Part shown: piece by piece, positions 9,482 to 17,853 of the stretch
How the letters are laid out: every line of letters begins with the position of its first letter
Numbering within the stretch: position 1 is the stretch's first letter
Assembly (NCBI RefSeq): GCF_003056345.1
Contig: NZ_PYWB01000005.1
Span: 1-64,000, forward strand
Length of the DNA: 64,000 nucleotides
From: Devosia submarina
Lineage (GTDB): Bacteria; Pseudomonadota; Alphaproteobacteria; Rhizobiales; Devosiaceae
Reading direction: 5' to 3'
Position numbers and translations under genes: made by a program
The notes under the pieces: generated by a model
Told to the model about the DNA's origin: nothing
Databases searched by the model: none
What the model saw: only the letters and a program-made list of their open reading frames with translations

Positions 9482-10828
9482 ATGACCAGATTGTTCGCCA
9501 AGACCGCCCTGCTGCCCCAGGGGCTGGCGCATGATGTGCTGGTGGAGATCGAGGGCGATCGGATCCTTTCCGTCGTCACCGGTGCGTCGTCTGCCGATGC
9601 CGATGAGCATTACGGTGTGCTGGCTCCGGCGGTCAGTAATTTGCATAGCCATGCGTTCCAGCGCGCCATGTCCGGGTTGGCGGAGCGGCGGGGGCAGGGC
9701 GATGACACGTTCTGGAGCTGGCGATCGGTCATGTACAAGATGGCCCTGTCCATGACGCCGGATGACGTGCAGGCGATTGCCGCCCAACTCTATGTCGAAA
9801 TGCTGGAGGCCGGCTTTTGCCGGGTGGGTGAATTCCAATACCTGCATCACGATTGTGATGGCTCGCCCTATGCCAATATTGCGGAGATGGGCGCGCGTAT
9901 CGCGGCGGCCAGCGCGAAGACCGGTATTGGCCTGACCTTGCTGCCCGTCTTCTACGCCCATGGCGGCTTTGGGCCGACGGCGCCGGGCGTCGATCAACGG
10001 CGGTTCATCAACTCGGTCGATGGCTATGAAAAACTGATGGCTGCCAGTCGCGCGGCCATTGCCGGTGTCGAGGGCGCCCGTATCGGTATCGCGCCGCATA
10101 GCCTGCGCGCCGCAACGCTCGATGAGATCCGCGCAATATTGCCTATGGCCGAGGGCGGGCCGGTCCATACCCATATTTCCGAGCAGGTGCTCGAGGTCGA
10201 GGGGTGCATCAAGGCCCACGGCAGGCGGCCCGTGGAGTTGCTGCTGGGGGAATTGCCGGTGGATGGGAAATGGTGCCTGATCCACGCGACACATCTCGAC
10301 GACAAGGAAATTTCCGGTATCGCGAGGTACGGCGCCGTCGTCGGTCTCTGCCCGATCACCGAAGCCAATCTGGGCGACGGGATTTTTCCCGGCATGCCTT
10401 TTCTTGGCGAAGGCGGTGCCTTTGGCGTCGGTTCAGACTCCAATGTCAGCATCAGCCTTGCCGGTGAGTTGCGGCAGTTCGAATATAGCCAGCGCCTGGG
10501 CAATCGCATTCGCAATGCTGTGGCGTCGCCTGGTGGCTCTACGGGAGCGACGCTGCTTGAAAAGGCCGCTGCGGGTGGCGCGCAGTCGCTTGGCTGGCAG
10601 TCGGGTATTGCGGCAGGTCTGCCAGCGGATCTTGTGTCCCTGGATATTTCGCGTGTCAGCTATCTTCCCACCACCGACCTTCTCGATGCTTGGATATTTG
10701 GCGATGACGTTGCTGTTCAGGATGTTTGGGTCATGGGCCGGAAGCGCGTCGCTTCAGGTCGTCACCAGAGCCGCGAAATAGTCCGCCAGCAATTCGAACT
10801 GGCCATGCGGCGCGTCATGTCGGCTTGA
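9482..10828 (+). CDS. hutF: Formiminoglutamate deiminase
   Basis: Fourth step of the five-step pathway: converts N-formimino-L-glutamate to N-formyl-L-glutamate and ammonia. The 448-residue amidohydrolase-fold protein has the metal site HxH in NLHSHAFQRAM, plus FQYLHHD, IAPHSLRA, HTHISEQ and GVGSDSNVSISL, all typical of HutF. The frame is open from 9419, but that upstream ATG lies inside the operator. The ATG at 9482 has a GGAG seven bases before it and gives the family-like start MTRLFAKTALLPQG. It is divergent from hutI and followed by hutC on the same strand after about 50 bases. Confidence 0.96.
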   Translation: MTRLFAKTALLPQGLAHDVLVEIEGDRILSVVTGASSADADEHYGVLAPAVSNLHSHAFQRAMSGLAERRGQGDDTFWSWRSVMYKMALSMTPDDVQAIAAQLYVEMLEAGFCRVGEFQYLHHDCDGSPYANIAEMGARIAAASAKTGIGLTLLPVFYAHGGFGPTAPGVDQRRFINSVDGYEKLMAASRAAIAGVEGARIGIAPHSLRAATLDEIRAILPMAEGGPVHTHISEQVLEVEGCIKAHGRRPVELLLGELPVDGKWCLIHATHLDDKEISGIARYGAVVGLCPITEANLGDGIFPGMPFLGEGGAFGVGSDSNVSISLAGELRQFEYSQRLGNRIRNAVASPGGSTGATLLEKAAAGGAQSLGWQSGIAAGLPADLVSLDISRVSYLPTTDLLDAWIFGDDVAVQDVWVMGRKRVASGRHQSREIVRQQFELAMRRVMSA

Positions 10829-10880
10829 CGCCGCCCCTGATCGATCCGATTAGATTCCCAGTTTGTGTAGGGACTCCGGT

Positions 10881-11633
10881 TTGCGCGACATCGACAGAGG
10901 CGGCCAAATTCGAGAGCAGGACCCCAAAGAGCAGACGCTCCATCAGCGGATTCAGGGCGACATCGAAAACAAGATCCTGTCGGGCGATTGGCCCGTGGGT
11001 TTCCGCATTCCTTTCGAGGTAGACCTCGCCAAGCAATATGGCGTGTCGCGCATGACCGTGAACAAGGTGCTGACCCAATTGGCGCGCGCCGGCCTGATCG
11101 ATCGCGTCAAGCGCAGCGGCAGTTTCGTCAGCCAGCCGCACACGCAGTCGGCCGTGCTGGAAATCGGCGATATCCGGCGGGAAGTGGAATCGCTGAAACT
11201 GCCCTATGACTTCCGTGTCATCGAGCGCAGCAAGCACAAGGCGACTAGCGCCGATCGCCTGCGGCTCGATGTGCCTGCTTCGGCTTCGGTCATCGATATC
11301 ACGTGCCTCCATCGTGCCGGCGGCAAGCCGTTCTGCCTCGAAGAGCGCCTGATCAGCCTCGAAACCGTGCCGGAGGCGGAGGACGCTATCTTTACTGAAA
11401 TCACCCCCGGCCAGTGGTTGCTGCGTCAGGTGCCGTGGTCTTCGGCGGAACATCGCATCCATGCCTCGGCCGCCGACGCGGCAACGGCAGCGTCTCTCGG
11501 CGTCGAAGTCGGCACGGCGTGTCTCGTTATCGAGCGCCGGACCTGGCGCAATGGCGGGCCAGTCACCCAGGTCCGCCTCACCTATCCCGGGGACCGCCAT
11601 GCATTGACGGCAACCTTCGCTCCGGCGTCATGA
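10881..11633 (+). CDS. hutC: Histidine utilisation repressor, GntR/UTRA family
   Basis: A cytoplasmic transcriptional repressor of hut genes. The N-terminal winged helix (LHQRIQGDIENKILSGDWPVG, then YGVSRMTVNKVL and RVKRSGSFV) is of GntR/HutC type. The C-terminal UTRA domain (about 90-250) senses the inducer, urocanate in known HutC proteins. I place the start at the TTG at 10881 because AGGGA lies seven bases before it (250 residues); a TTG at 10863 is also possible. Likely targets are the three ATGTATAGACAT sites at 9419, 12782 and 13677. The stop overlaps the end of the convergent hisC-like gene by a few bases. Confidence 0.93.
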   Translation: MRDIDRGGQIREQDPKEQTLHQRIQGDIENKILSGDWPVGFRIPFEVDLAKQYGVSRMTVNKVLTQLARAGLIDRVKRSGSFVSQPHTQSAVLEIGDIRREVESLKLPYDFRVIERSKHKATSADRLRLDVPASASVIDITCLHRAGGKPFCLEERLISLETVPEAEDAIFTEITPGQWLLRQVPWSSAEHRIHASAADAATAASLGVEVGTACLVIERRTWRNGGPVTQVRLTYPGDRHALTATFAPAS

Positions 11634-12734
11634 CCGCGTCTTCGACAGCGCGTCGAGGAAGTGGTCGTTCTCGGCTGCAGTGCCGATGCTGACACGCACG
11701 AAGCGCTCGTAGTCGGGCTGTTTCCAGGGTTTTACGATGACACCCTCGGCCAACAGCGCCTCACTAATATCGGTGCCTGACGTTCCGGTGTCGAAGAACA
11801 GGAAATTGCCCCTGGACGGCACCACGCGATAGCCGGCTTCTTCCAGGGCTGACCTGACGCGCTCGCGCTCAGTTCTGGCGAGTTCGACCACCGTGCGCAC
11901 ATGCGCCTCACCATCCAGCGCAGCAATCGCGGCGGCCTGCGCTGCGCCATTGGTGTTGAAGGGCGTACGGACGCGATCGAGATAGCCGGTCAACAGCGAC
12001 GTGCTGACGATGCCATAGCCTATGCGGAGGCCTGCGAGCCCCCAGGCCTTGGAAAAGGTCCGAAGGACGATCCAATCGCTATCCTTGCCACGCATGGCGT
12101 CCGGCGCTTCGAGATAGCCATCGCCTTCGGCATATTCGGCATAGGCTTCGTCGATCACCAAAAGGCTTTGGGCAGGCACTGCCGCCGCGACACGGCGCAG
12201 GTCGTCGGGCTTGAGCCAGGCGCCGGCCGGGTTCATCGGATTGGCAAACATGACCAGTCGTGGACCAGTGCCGATTTTGGCGAGCAGCAGGTCGACGTCG
12301 ATTTCGAGCGCGGCGTCGAGGCCCACGCGATCAACCTCGGCTCCCATCACGGTGGTGTAATCTTCATGCAGCGGGAAAGACGGGTAGAGCGTGACCATGC
12401 GATCGCCGGGGCGCAGAATGGTTCGGCAAATGACGCTCAGCAGATCTTCCGATCCATTACCAAGAATTATCTGTTCGACCGCCACGCCGTGCTTTTCAGC
12501 AAGCCTCGTGCGCAGGGCCTGTCCAGCCGGATCGGGATAGATGTGCGAGTTGGCAGCATAGCTAGTCAGGGCCGAGACGACTGCGGGCGAGGGGCCAAGC
12601 GGGTTTTCATTGGAACCCAGCTTGCTGATTTTCCTGGGGTTATAGCGACGCTGCACCTCGGCAATGGTCAGGCCGGAATTGTATGGTGTGAGCTGTTTCA
12701 CTTCGGGCCGCACGATGTTCAGGTCACTTGCCAT
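11628..12734 (-). CDS. HisC-like aromatic/histidinol-phosphate aminotransferase
   Basis: A 368-residue PLP-dependent class I/II aminotransferase of the HisC type. Visible are SNENPLGPSP near residue 41, the Asp195/Tyr198 pair in VIDEAYAEY, the PLP lysine Lys229 in RTFSKAWGLAGLRIGYG, and the C-terminal substrate arginine region (FVRVSIGT). HisC exchanges the amino group between histidinol phosphate and imidazole-acetol phosphate; paralogues act on aromatic amino acids. Placement beside hutC and behind a HutC-type operator argues for a catabolic role rather than histidine biosynthesis, for example transamination of an imidazole keto acid. The substrate is inferred only. Confidence 0.85.
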   Translation of the reverse strand: MASDLNIVRPEVKQLTPYNSGLTIAEVQRRYNPRKISKLGSNENPLGPSPAVVSALTSYAANSHIYPDPAGQALRTRLAEKHGVAVEQIILGNGSEDLLSVICRTILRPGDRMVTLYPSFPLHEDYTTVMGAEVDRVGLDAALEIDVDLLLAKIGTGPRLVMFANPMNPAGAWLKPDDLRRVAAAVPAQSLLVIDEAYAEYAEGDGYLEAPDAMRGKDSDWIVLRTFSKAWGLAGLRIGYGIVSTSLLTGYLDRVRTPFNTNGAAQAAAIAALDGEAHVRTVVELARTERERVRSALEEAGYRVVPSRGNFLFFDTGTSGTDISEALLAEGVIVKPWKQPDYERFVRVSIGTAAENDHFLDALSKTRS

Positions 12735-12781
12735 TTGCCGGCCCTTCCGAATTCTGTCGGCCCTGAATCTGGCCGGAAATT

Positions 12782-12793
12782 ATGTATAGACAT
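12782..12793. promoter_or_regulatory. HutC-type operator between hisC-like and SDR genes
   Basis: An exact copy of ATGTATAGACAT. It lies 48 bases upstream of the hisC-like start and 51 bases upstream of the SDR start, in a divergent promoter region, so it could control both genes. Confidence 0.7.
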
Positions 12794-12843
12794 GATTGAT
12801 CGGAAGTGCTGATATCTGTCAACAGGGATGGAGGAGCCTTGGC

Positions 12844-13611
12844 ATGAATGGTCCAGCAGCCTTTGATCTGACCGGGCGCCACGCCCTCGTGACCGGCGGC
12901 AGCCGGGGGCTTGGCCAGGCCATGGCCCTGGCCCTAGCGAAGATGGGCGCCGAGGTTTGCGTGACCTCGCGCAATGCGGCCTCTCTCGGTGACACTCTTG
13001 ATCAGCTGGAGGCTGCCAGCAGGCCGGGTAGGGGCCTTGCTCTCGATGTGCGGGACAGTGCTGCCATTCGCGGGGCCATCGACAGGCTCGATGCGGACTG
13101 GCCCGTGGATATTCTCGTCAACAATGCCGGCATCGAGCATGTCGCCCCCTCCCTCGATGTCGACGAAAGCATCTGGGACGCGATTGTCGATACCAATCTC
13201 AAGGGCAGTTTCTTTTGCTCGCAGGCCGTGGCTCGCCATATGGCCGGGCGCGGACGCGGGGCGATCGTCAACTTGTGTTCGCTGACCACCTATGTCGGCA
13301 TTCCCACCGCGGTGCCCTATGGTGCCTCGAAATCGGGGCTGCTGGGCATGACGAAGGCCTTGTCGGCCGAATGGGCCACGAGCGGCATCCGGGTCAACGC
13401 CATAGCGCCGGGCTATTTCCGGACGCAGATGACCGAAGGCTTTTATGCGGATGAGGCGTGGGCAAGCTCCATGCAGTCCAAAATACCGCAGCGCCGATTT
13501 GGCGAAATGGCCGATATTGGTGGTGCCGTGGTCTTCCTCGTCAGTGATGCCTCGGCCTATGTCACAGGTCAGTGCATTGCAATAGATGGAGGCTATCTGG
13601 CGTCGATCTGA
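12844..13611 (+). CDS. SDR-family dehydrogenase of the HutC-linked cluster
   Basis: A classical short-chain dehydrogenase/reductase of 255 residues: cofactor motif GGSRGLG (18-24), NNAG (93-96), and the catalytic Ser146, Tyr159 and Lys163 (YGASK). Closest by pattern to gluconate 5-dehydrogenase-type SDRs, which oxidise a secondary alcohol with NAD(P)+. The ATG at 12844 has GGAGGAG seven bases upstream and is preferred over an ATG at 12796. It is placed between two HutC-type operators, before the importer and the HisD paralogue. It may oxidise or epimerise a hydroxyl of the imported compound; the substrate is unknown. Confidence 0.85.
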   Translation: MNGPAAFDLTGRHALVTGGSRGLGQAMALALAKMGAEVCVTSRNAASLGDTLDQLEAASRPGRGLALDVRDSAAIRGAIDRLDADWPVDILVNNAGIEHVAPSLDVDESIWDAIVDTNLKGSFFCSQAVARHMAGRGRGAIVNLCSLTTYVGIPTAVPYGASKSGLLGMTKALSAEWATSGIRVNAIAPGYFRTQMTEGFYADEAWASSMQSKIPQRRFGEMADIGGAVVFLVSDASAYVTGQCIAIDGGYLASI

Positions 13612-13676
13612 CCCTTCTGCTGAAGATTTGGGCAGCAATTGGGTTTGCTCAAAAATGGATTGACCTGCAGTCCAAT

Positions 13677-13688
13677 ATGTATAGACAT
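13677..13688. promoter_or_regulatory. HutC-type operator before the ABC importer operon
   Basis: Third exact copy of ATGTATAGACAT, 45 bases before the start of the importer ATPase gene. It makes the seven-gene operon 13734-21485 a probable HutC target. Confidence 0.72.
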
Positions 13689-13733
13689 CATTTACAGGGC
13701 GGGCGCCTGGTGGGTGATCTGATAGGATCCTGA

Positions 13734-14864
13734 ATGACTGGCATGACCAAAAGCGACGGGAAACAGAAGGCTGCGGTCGCCGTATCCGTCCAGAACGTCA
13801 ACATGACCTTCGATGGCTTCCATGCGGTTGACTCGGCGTCATTCGATTTGGACCAGGGACGTTTCCTGACTATTCTTGGTCCCTCCGGATCCGGCAAGAC
13901 GACGTTGCTGCGCATGATCGCCGGTTTCCAGAAGCCGAGTTCGGGCGAGATTTTCATCAATGGCGCGCCGGTGAGTGCAGCTCCGCCGCACAAGCGCTCG
14001 GTCGGCATGGTGTTCCAGAAGCTGGCGCTGTTTCCGCACATGACGGCGGCTGAGAATGTTGCCTTCCCGCTCAAGATGCGCCGCTTCGATGCCACGACCA
14101 TTCCGGAGCGCGTGCAGCGCTACCTCGATCTGGTGCAGCTTGGTTCTTATGCCGACCGCCGCATCCATCAGCTTTCAGGTGGTCAGCAGCAGCGCGTCGC
14201 CATCGCACGGGCCCTGGTGTTCGAGCCTGACCTGCTCCTGCTCGACGAGCCCCTGGCGGCGCTCGACCGCAAGCTGCGCGAGGAAATGCAGCTCGAATTC
14301 CGTCGTATTCAGCGCGAGTTGGGCGTGACCACGATCAACGTCACCCATGACCAGCGCGAGGCCCTCGTGGTGTCGGACGAAGTCGTCGTCATGGACAAGG
14401 GGCGTATCCAGCAGATGGCGTCGCCCACAGCGACCTATCGCACGCCTGCCAATGCCTTCGTCGCCGGCTTTATCGGGGTGACCAATTTCCTCAACGGCAC
14501 AGTCAAGTCGACCGCCGGCCAGGAAGTGATATTCGCGGCCGGCGAAAGAGAATTTATCGGACATTGGAGCGCTGCCGCTGGCGCTCCGACAGTGTCTGCA
14601 AACGTGGTGGGCGCATTGCGGGCCGAACAGGTCCGCATGGCTACCAGTGCAGACGAACTCGGGCAGTGCCGCACGGTGCTGTCCGCAGCGGTGACGGATG
14701 CCATCTTCGAAGGGGAGCGGACAGCGTATGAAGTCACTGTCGGCATGGATGGCAATATCATCAGGGTCTTCGACCACGACCCTGCTGCACACAAGCAGTT
14801 CGGCATCGGCGAAGCCGTGTTCATCGGCTGGAACCCGCAGGACGTAATGATCTATCCAAATTAG
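13734..14864 (+). CDS. ABC importer ATPase, PotA-like
   Basis: A 376-residue ATP-binding subunit of the spermidine/putrescine-iron importer class. Walker A GPSGSGKTT (49-57), Q-loop, signature LSGGQQQR, Walker B LLLLDEPLAALD and the His-switch NVTHDQ are all present, followed by a C-terminal TOBE-type regulatory domain. It energises uptake through the two permeases at 16072 and 17013, with the binding protein at 14899. It is the first gene of the operon, just behind a HutC-type operator; AGGA lies before the ATG. A short GC hairpin (14866-14879) follows the stop. Confidence 0.93.
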   Translation: MTGMTKSDGKQKAAVAVSVQNVNMTFDGFHAVDSASFDLDQGRFLTILGPSGSGKTTLLRMIAGFQKPSSGEIFINGAPVSAAPPHKRSVGMVFQKLALFPHMTAAENVAFPLKMRRFDATTIPERVQRYLDLVQLGSYADRRIHQLSGGQQQRVAIARALVFEPDLLLLDEPLAALDRKLREEMQLEFRRIQRELGVTTINVTHDQREALVVSDEVVVMDKGRIQQMASPTATYRTPANAFVAGFIGVTNFLNGTVKSTAGQEVIFAAGEREFIGHWSAAAGAPTVSANVVGALRAEQVRMATSADELGQCRTVLSAAVTDAIFEGERTAYEVTVGMDGNIIRVFDHDPAAHKQFGIGEAVFIGWNPQDVMIYPN

Positions 14865-14898
14865 GCCGGGCGTGCCCGGTGGGAACAGGAGAGAACGG

Positions 14899-16005
14899 AT
14901 GACCAAGACTAAATCGACTTATGCGCTGACGCGCCGCCGCTTCCTGGGTAGCGCAGCCGCGCTTGGCGGCCTCGCCGCGACCGGCTGGACCGGGCAGGCC
15001 TTTGCGCAGGAACCCGAAAAGCCAGCCGAAATCATCGTGCGCGCCTGGGGTGGCTCCTGGGTCGCCAGCCTGCAGGCCGGCGTGTCCGATCCGTTCACTG
15101 CCGCAACCGGCATTGCCGTGCGCCATGACCTCACGGAAGACAATGAAATCCAGCCCAAGGTCTGGGCCGCCGTTGCGCAGGGTCGCATCCCGCCGATCCA
15201 CATCAACTGGGACACCACCACCAATGCCACCAAGTCGGCACTGCGTGGCGTAACCGAGGACCTGTCCGATCTGGCTAACCTTGCCAATACGACCGAACTG
15301 GCCAAGCCGGTTGGCCTCGAGGGCTACCCGATCGTCAATACCTATGGCTATGTCTATGTGCTGGCCTATCGCCCATCGGCTTTCCCCGAGGGCGCGCCGA
15401 CGTCGCTGCAGGTGCTGCTCGATCCCAAATTCAAGGGCCGTATCGCGCTCTACAATGACGGCATAGGTTTCCACTTCCCAGCACAGGTCGCCGGCGGCGG
15501 CAAGCTGGAAGACATTCCGGACAATATGGATGCTGCCTGGTCCTTCATCGAGAAGGTCAAGGAACAGCAGCCCCTTCTCGGCGAAGATCCCGATTTCACC
15601 AACTGGTTCCAGAATGGCGAGATCGATCTGGCCGTGACCATTTCGACCAATGCTCGTGAAGCCATGAAGAACGGCATCGAGCTGGCTTGGACGGTCCCCG
15701 AAGAGGGCTCCAAGTTCGAAACCGATGGCCTGTGGATCCCGAAGGGCCTGCCCGAGAACGAACTCTACTGGGCCAAGCAGTACATCAACTTCGCCATTTC
15801 CAAGGACGCCCAGCAGGTCTGGCTCGATGGTCTGGGCCTGCCCGGCGTGGTACCGGGCCTGACGCCGCCGGAAGGCCTTGCCGGCGATCCGTCCTACCCG
15901 ACCGAGCCGGCGGACTTCGAGCGCCTCATCCGCGTTCCGACCGCCATCCAGGTCGAGCATGAGAGCGAGTGGTTCGGCAAGTTCAAGGCGATCATGCAGG
16001 GCTAA
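14899..16005 (+). CDS. Periplasmic solute-binding protein, PotD-like, Tat-exported
   Basis: A 368-residue extracellular solute-binding protein of the spermidine/putrescine-type family. The N-terminus has a twin-arginine motif TRRRFLG followed by a hydrophobic stretch and an AFAQE cleavage site, so export through Tat is likely. The mature part begins IIVRAWGGSW and contains DLTEDNEIQPKVWA and the WIPKGLPE segment typical of the class. The ATG at 14899 follows AGGAGA. Ligand not deducible; context (HutC operators, HisD and HisC paralogues) suggests a nitrogen-containing imidazole or amino alcohol. Confidence 0.9.
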   Translation: MTKTKSTYALTRRRFLGSAAALGGLAATGWTGQAFAQEPEKPAEIIVRAWGGSWVASLQAGVSDPFTAATGIAVRHDLTEDNEIQPKVWAAVAQGRIPPIHINWDTTTNATKSALRGVTEDLSDLANLANTTELAKPVGLEGYPIVNTYGYVYVLAYRPSAFPEGAPTSLQVLLDPKFKGRIALYNDGIGFHFPAQVAGGGKLEDIPDNMDAAWSFIEKVKEQQPLLGEDPDFTNWFQNGEIDLAVTISTNAREAMKNGIELAWTVPEEGSKFETDGLWIPKGLPENELYWAKQYINFAISKDAQQVWLDGLGLPGVVPGLTPPEGLAGDPSYPTEPADFERLIRVPTAIQVEHESEWFGKFKAIMQG

Positions 16006-16009
16006 GCCT

Positions 16010-16047
16010 GCCCGGCGTTGTGATCAGGGATGTCGCCCATGCCGGGC
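16010..16047 (+). other. Inverted repeat after the binding-protein gene
   Basis: GCCCGGC at 16010-16016 pairs with GCCGGGC at 16041-16047, a 7-bp stem with a 24-base loop in the gap between binding-protein and permease genes. Such hairpins often protect the abundant upstream mRNA segment. No U-run follows, so full termination is unlikely. Confidence 0.4.
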
Positions 16048-16071
16048 GGCATCCACCGGCAAGGAGTTACC

Positions 16072-17016
16072 ATGCGATCCTATCGCACCGCATATCCATT
16101 TCGATGGAGGGTGATGGACACCCTCGAGATGCTGGCGCGAGTCCTCTGGCCGAACCGCTTCTCTGGCGCCGTGCCCTATCTAATGCTGGCGCCGGCCGTG
16201 CTGCTGGTGCTGCTGCTGGTCATCGGCATGGCGCAGATCGCGGATTCTAGCCTGCATGTGCTGGATCGATCGACCTTCCTGCCGTCTGCCGACTTTACTC
16301 TGGCGAATTATCAGACCGCCTTAAGGCAGCCGCTCTACTGGATGATCATCTGGCGCTCTCTCCTTGGCGCGGCAGTGGTGACGCTGCTGTCGCTGATCTT
16401 TGCCTTTCCCTATGCCTATCTGATGGTGCGCACGCCCAGTGCGCTGCTGCGAAAATTCCTGCTGATCGCGCTGTTCCTGCCCTTCTTCATCGGTCAGGTC
16501 GTGCGCGCCTATGGCTGGCTCATCATTCTAGGCAATCAGGGCGTGATGAATGAAATGCTGGGCTGGGTGGGCATAGAGCCGCAGCGCCTGCTGTTCAATT
16601 ACCCCGCCGTGCTGTTCGGCCTCGTGCAATATATGCTGCCCTTTGCCGTGCTGATGCTGGCGCCGGCCATCACTGCCATTCCCGAAGAGATCGAGTCTGC
16701 CGCCAGCTCGCTCGGCGCCAACTGGTGGCGCACCTTCACCCACGTGATCCTTCCCATGTCCAAGCCGGGTCTGGTCGGAGCAGGGCTTGTCGTTCTGACC
16801 CTCTCGCTCACCGACTTCGCCATGCCAGCGGTTCTGGGCGGTGGCTCGCAGGATTTCATCGCCAACGCCATCTATGACCAGTTCTTCCGCACGTCCGACC
16901 AAGGGATGGGTGCCGCGTTGACGCTCTTCCTTGTCGGCATCGGCTCCCTGGTTGTCGGGGTGATCTTCACCGTCTTCGGCGCCGGCACGCTCGCCATGGG
17001 GAGGGGCAAGAAATGA
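16072..17016 (+). CDS. ABC importer permease, PotB-like
   Basis: Inner-membrane permease of 314 residues with about six transmembrane segments and the cytoplasmic EAA loop (EIESAASSLGANWWRTFTHVILPMSKPG) that docks on the ATPase. I start at the ATG at 16072 because AAGGAG lies five bases before it; the upstream ATG at 16030 lacks a site. Its stop overlaps the start of the second permease by four bases. It forms the channel with the 17013 product. Confidence 0.93.
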   Translation: MRSYRTAYPFRWRVMDTLEMLARVLWPNRFSGAVPYLMLAPAVLLVLLLVIGMAQIADSSLHVLDRSTFLPSADFTLANYQTALRQPLYWMIIWRSLLGAAVVTLLSLIFAFPYAYLMVRTPSALLRKFLLIALFLPFFIGQVVRAYGWLIILGNQGVMNEMLGWVGIEPQRLLFNYPAVLFGLVQYMLPFAVLMLAPAITAIPEEIESAASSLGANWWRTFTHVILPMSKPGLVGAGLVVLTLSLTDFAMPAVLGGGSQDFIANAIYDQFFRTSDQGMGAALTLFLVGIGSLVVGVIFTVFGAGTLAMGRGKK

Positions 17017-17813
17017 CCGCTCCCCTGAGCAAATCAATCGTCATCTGGGTCATGGTCGGCCTGGTGCTCCTGACCCTGTCAGCGCCAACCGTCGTAGTGT
17101 TAGGCGCCAGCTTCACCTCGGGCAATATCATCGTGTTCCCGCCCAATGGCTTCTCGCTGCAGTGGTATGGCAAGATAGCCAGCGATGTTGGCCTGCGCGG
17201 CGCCTTCATGCGATCACTGACTGTTGCCGCGATCTGCACTGTGATTGCCATCCCCGTTGGCACACTGGCCGGCATCGCCCTTGCTAAATATGCCATCAAG
17301 TTCGAGCGCAGCCTGCAGGTCTACCTGCTGCTGCCCTTCACCATCCCGCTAATCGGCTCGGGAATCGGCCTGATGCTCTTGTTTGGGCAGATGGGCATTT
17401 TGGGGCAAATCTGGCCGATCGGTATCGCCTGCTGCGTCATCAATCTGCCCTTCATGATCTGGGCCGTCACCGCCAGCGCTGCGAACCTCGATCCCGATCT
17501 CGAACTTGCCGCCGCCAATTGCGGCGCACCACCCATCGCTACCTTCTTTCACGTGACGCTACCGGCCGTGATGCCGGGTGTGATCAGCGGGTCGCTGCTA
17601 ATGTTCATCCTGGCACTCAACGAGTTCCTCGTCAGCCTGCTGCTGACCGATGCCCGAACCGTCACCCTGCCGGTGCAGATCTACAATTCCATTCGCTCGA
17701 TCATCACTCCCGATCTTGCCGCAATCTCGGTCGTCTTCATCGCCTGCGCGGCGATTATCATCGCGCTGCTGGACCGGCTCGTCGGCCTTGACATCTTCCT
17801 CAAATCCAAGTGA
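17013..17813 (+). CDS. ABC importer permease, PotC-like
   Basis: Second inner-membrane permease, 266 residues, about six transmembrane helices. The EAA loop reads DLELAAANCGAPPIATFFHVTLPAVMPG. It begins inside the stop of the first permease (ATGA overlap) and completes the importer made of ATPase, binding protein and two permeases. The HisD paralogue follows 40 bases later. Confidence 0.92.
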   Translation: MTAPLSKSIVIWVMVGLVLLTLSAPTVVVLGASFTSGNIIVFPPNGFSLQWYGKIASDVGLRGAFMRSLTVAAICTVIAIPVGTLAGIALAKYAIKFERSLQVYLLLPFTIPLIGSGIGLMLLFGQMGILGQIWPIGIACCVINLPFMIWAVTASAANLDPDLELAAANCGAPPIATFFHVTLPAVMPGVISGSLLMFILALNEFLVSLLLTDARTVTLPVQIYNSIRSIITPDLAAISVVFIACAAIIIALLDRLVGLDIFLKSK

Positions 17814-17853
17814 CGGCGTTCGCGTCGCCGCTCGTTATTCCATGAGACCCGCC

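Noticed and set aside
13734-17813. Calling the importer a spermidine/putrescine system
   Set aside because: The class is right, but ligand specificity is not readable from sequence and the hut-linked context argues for another compound.
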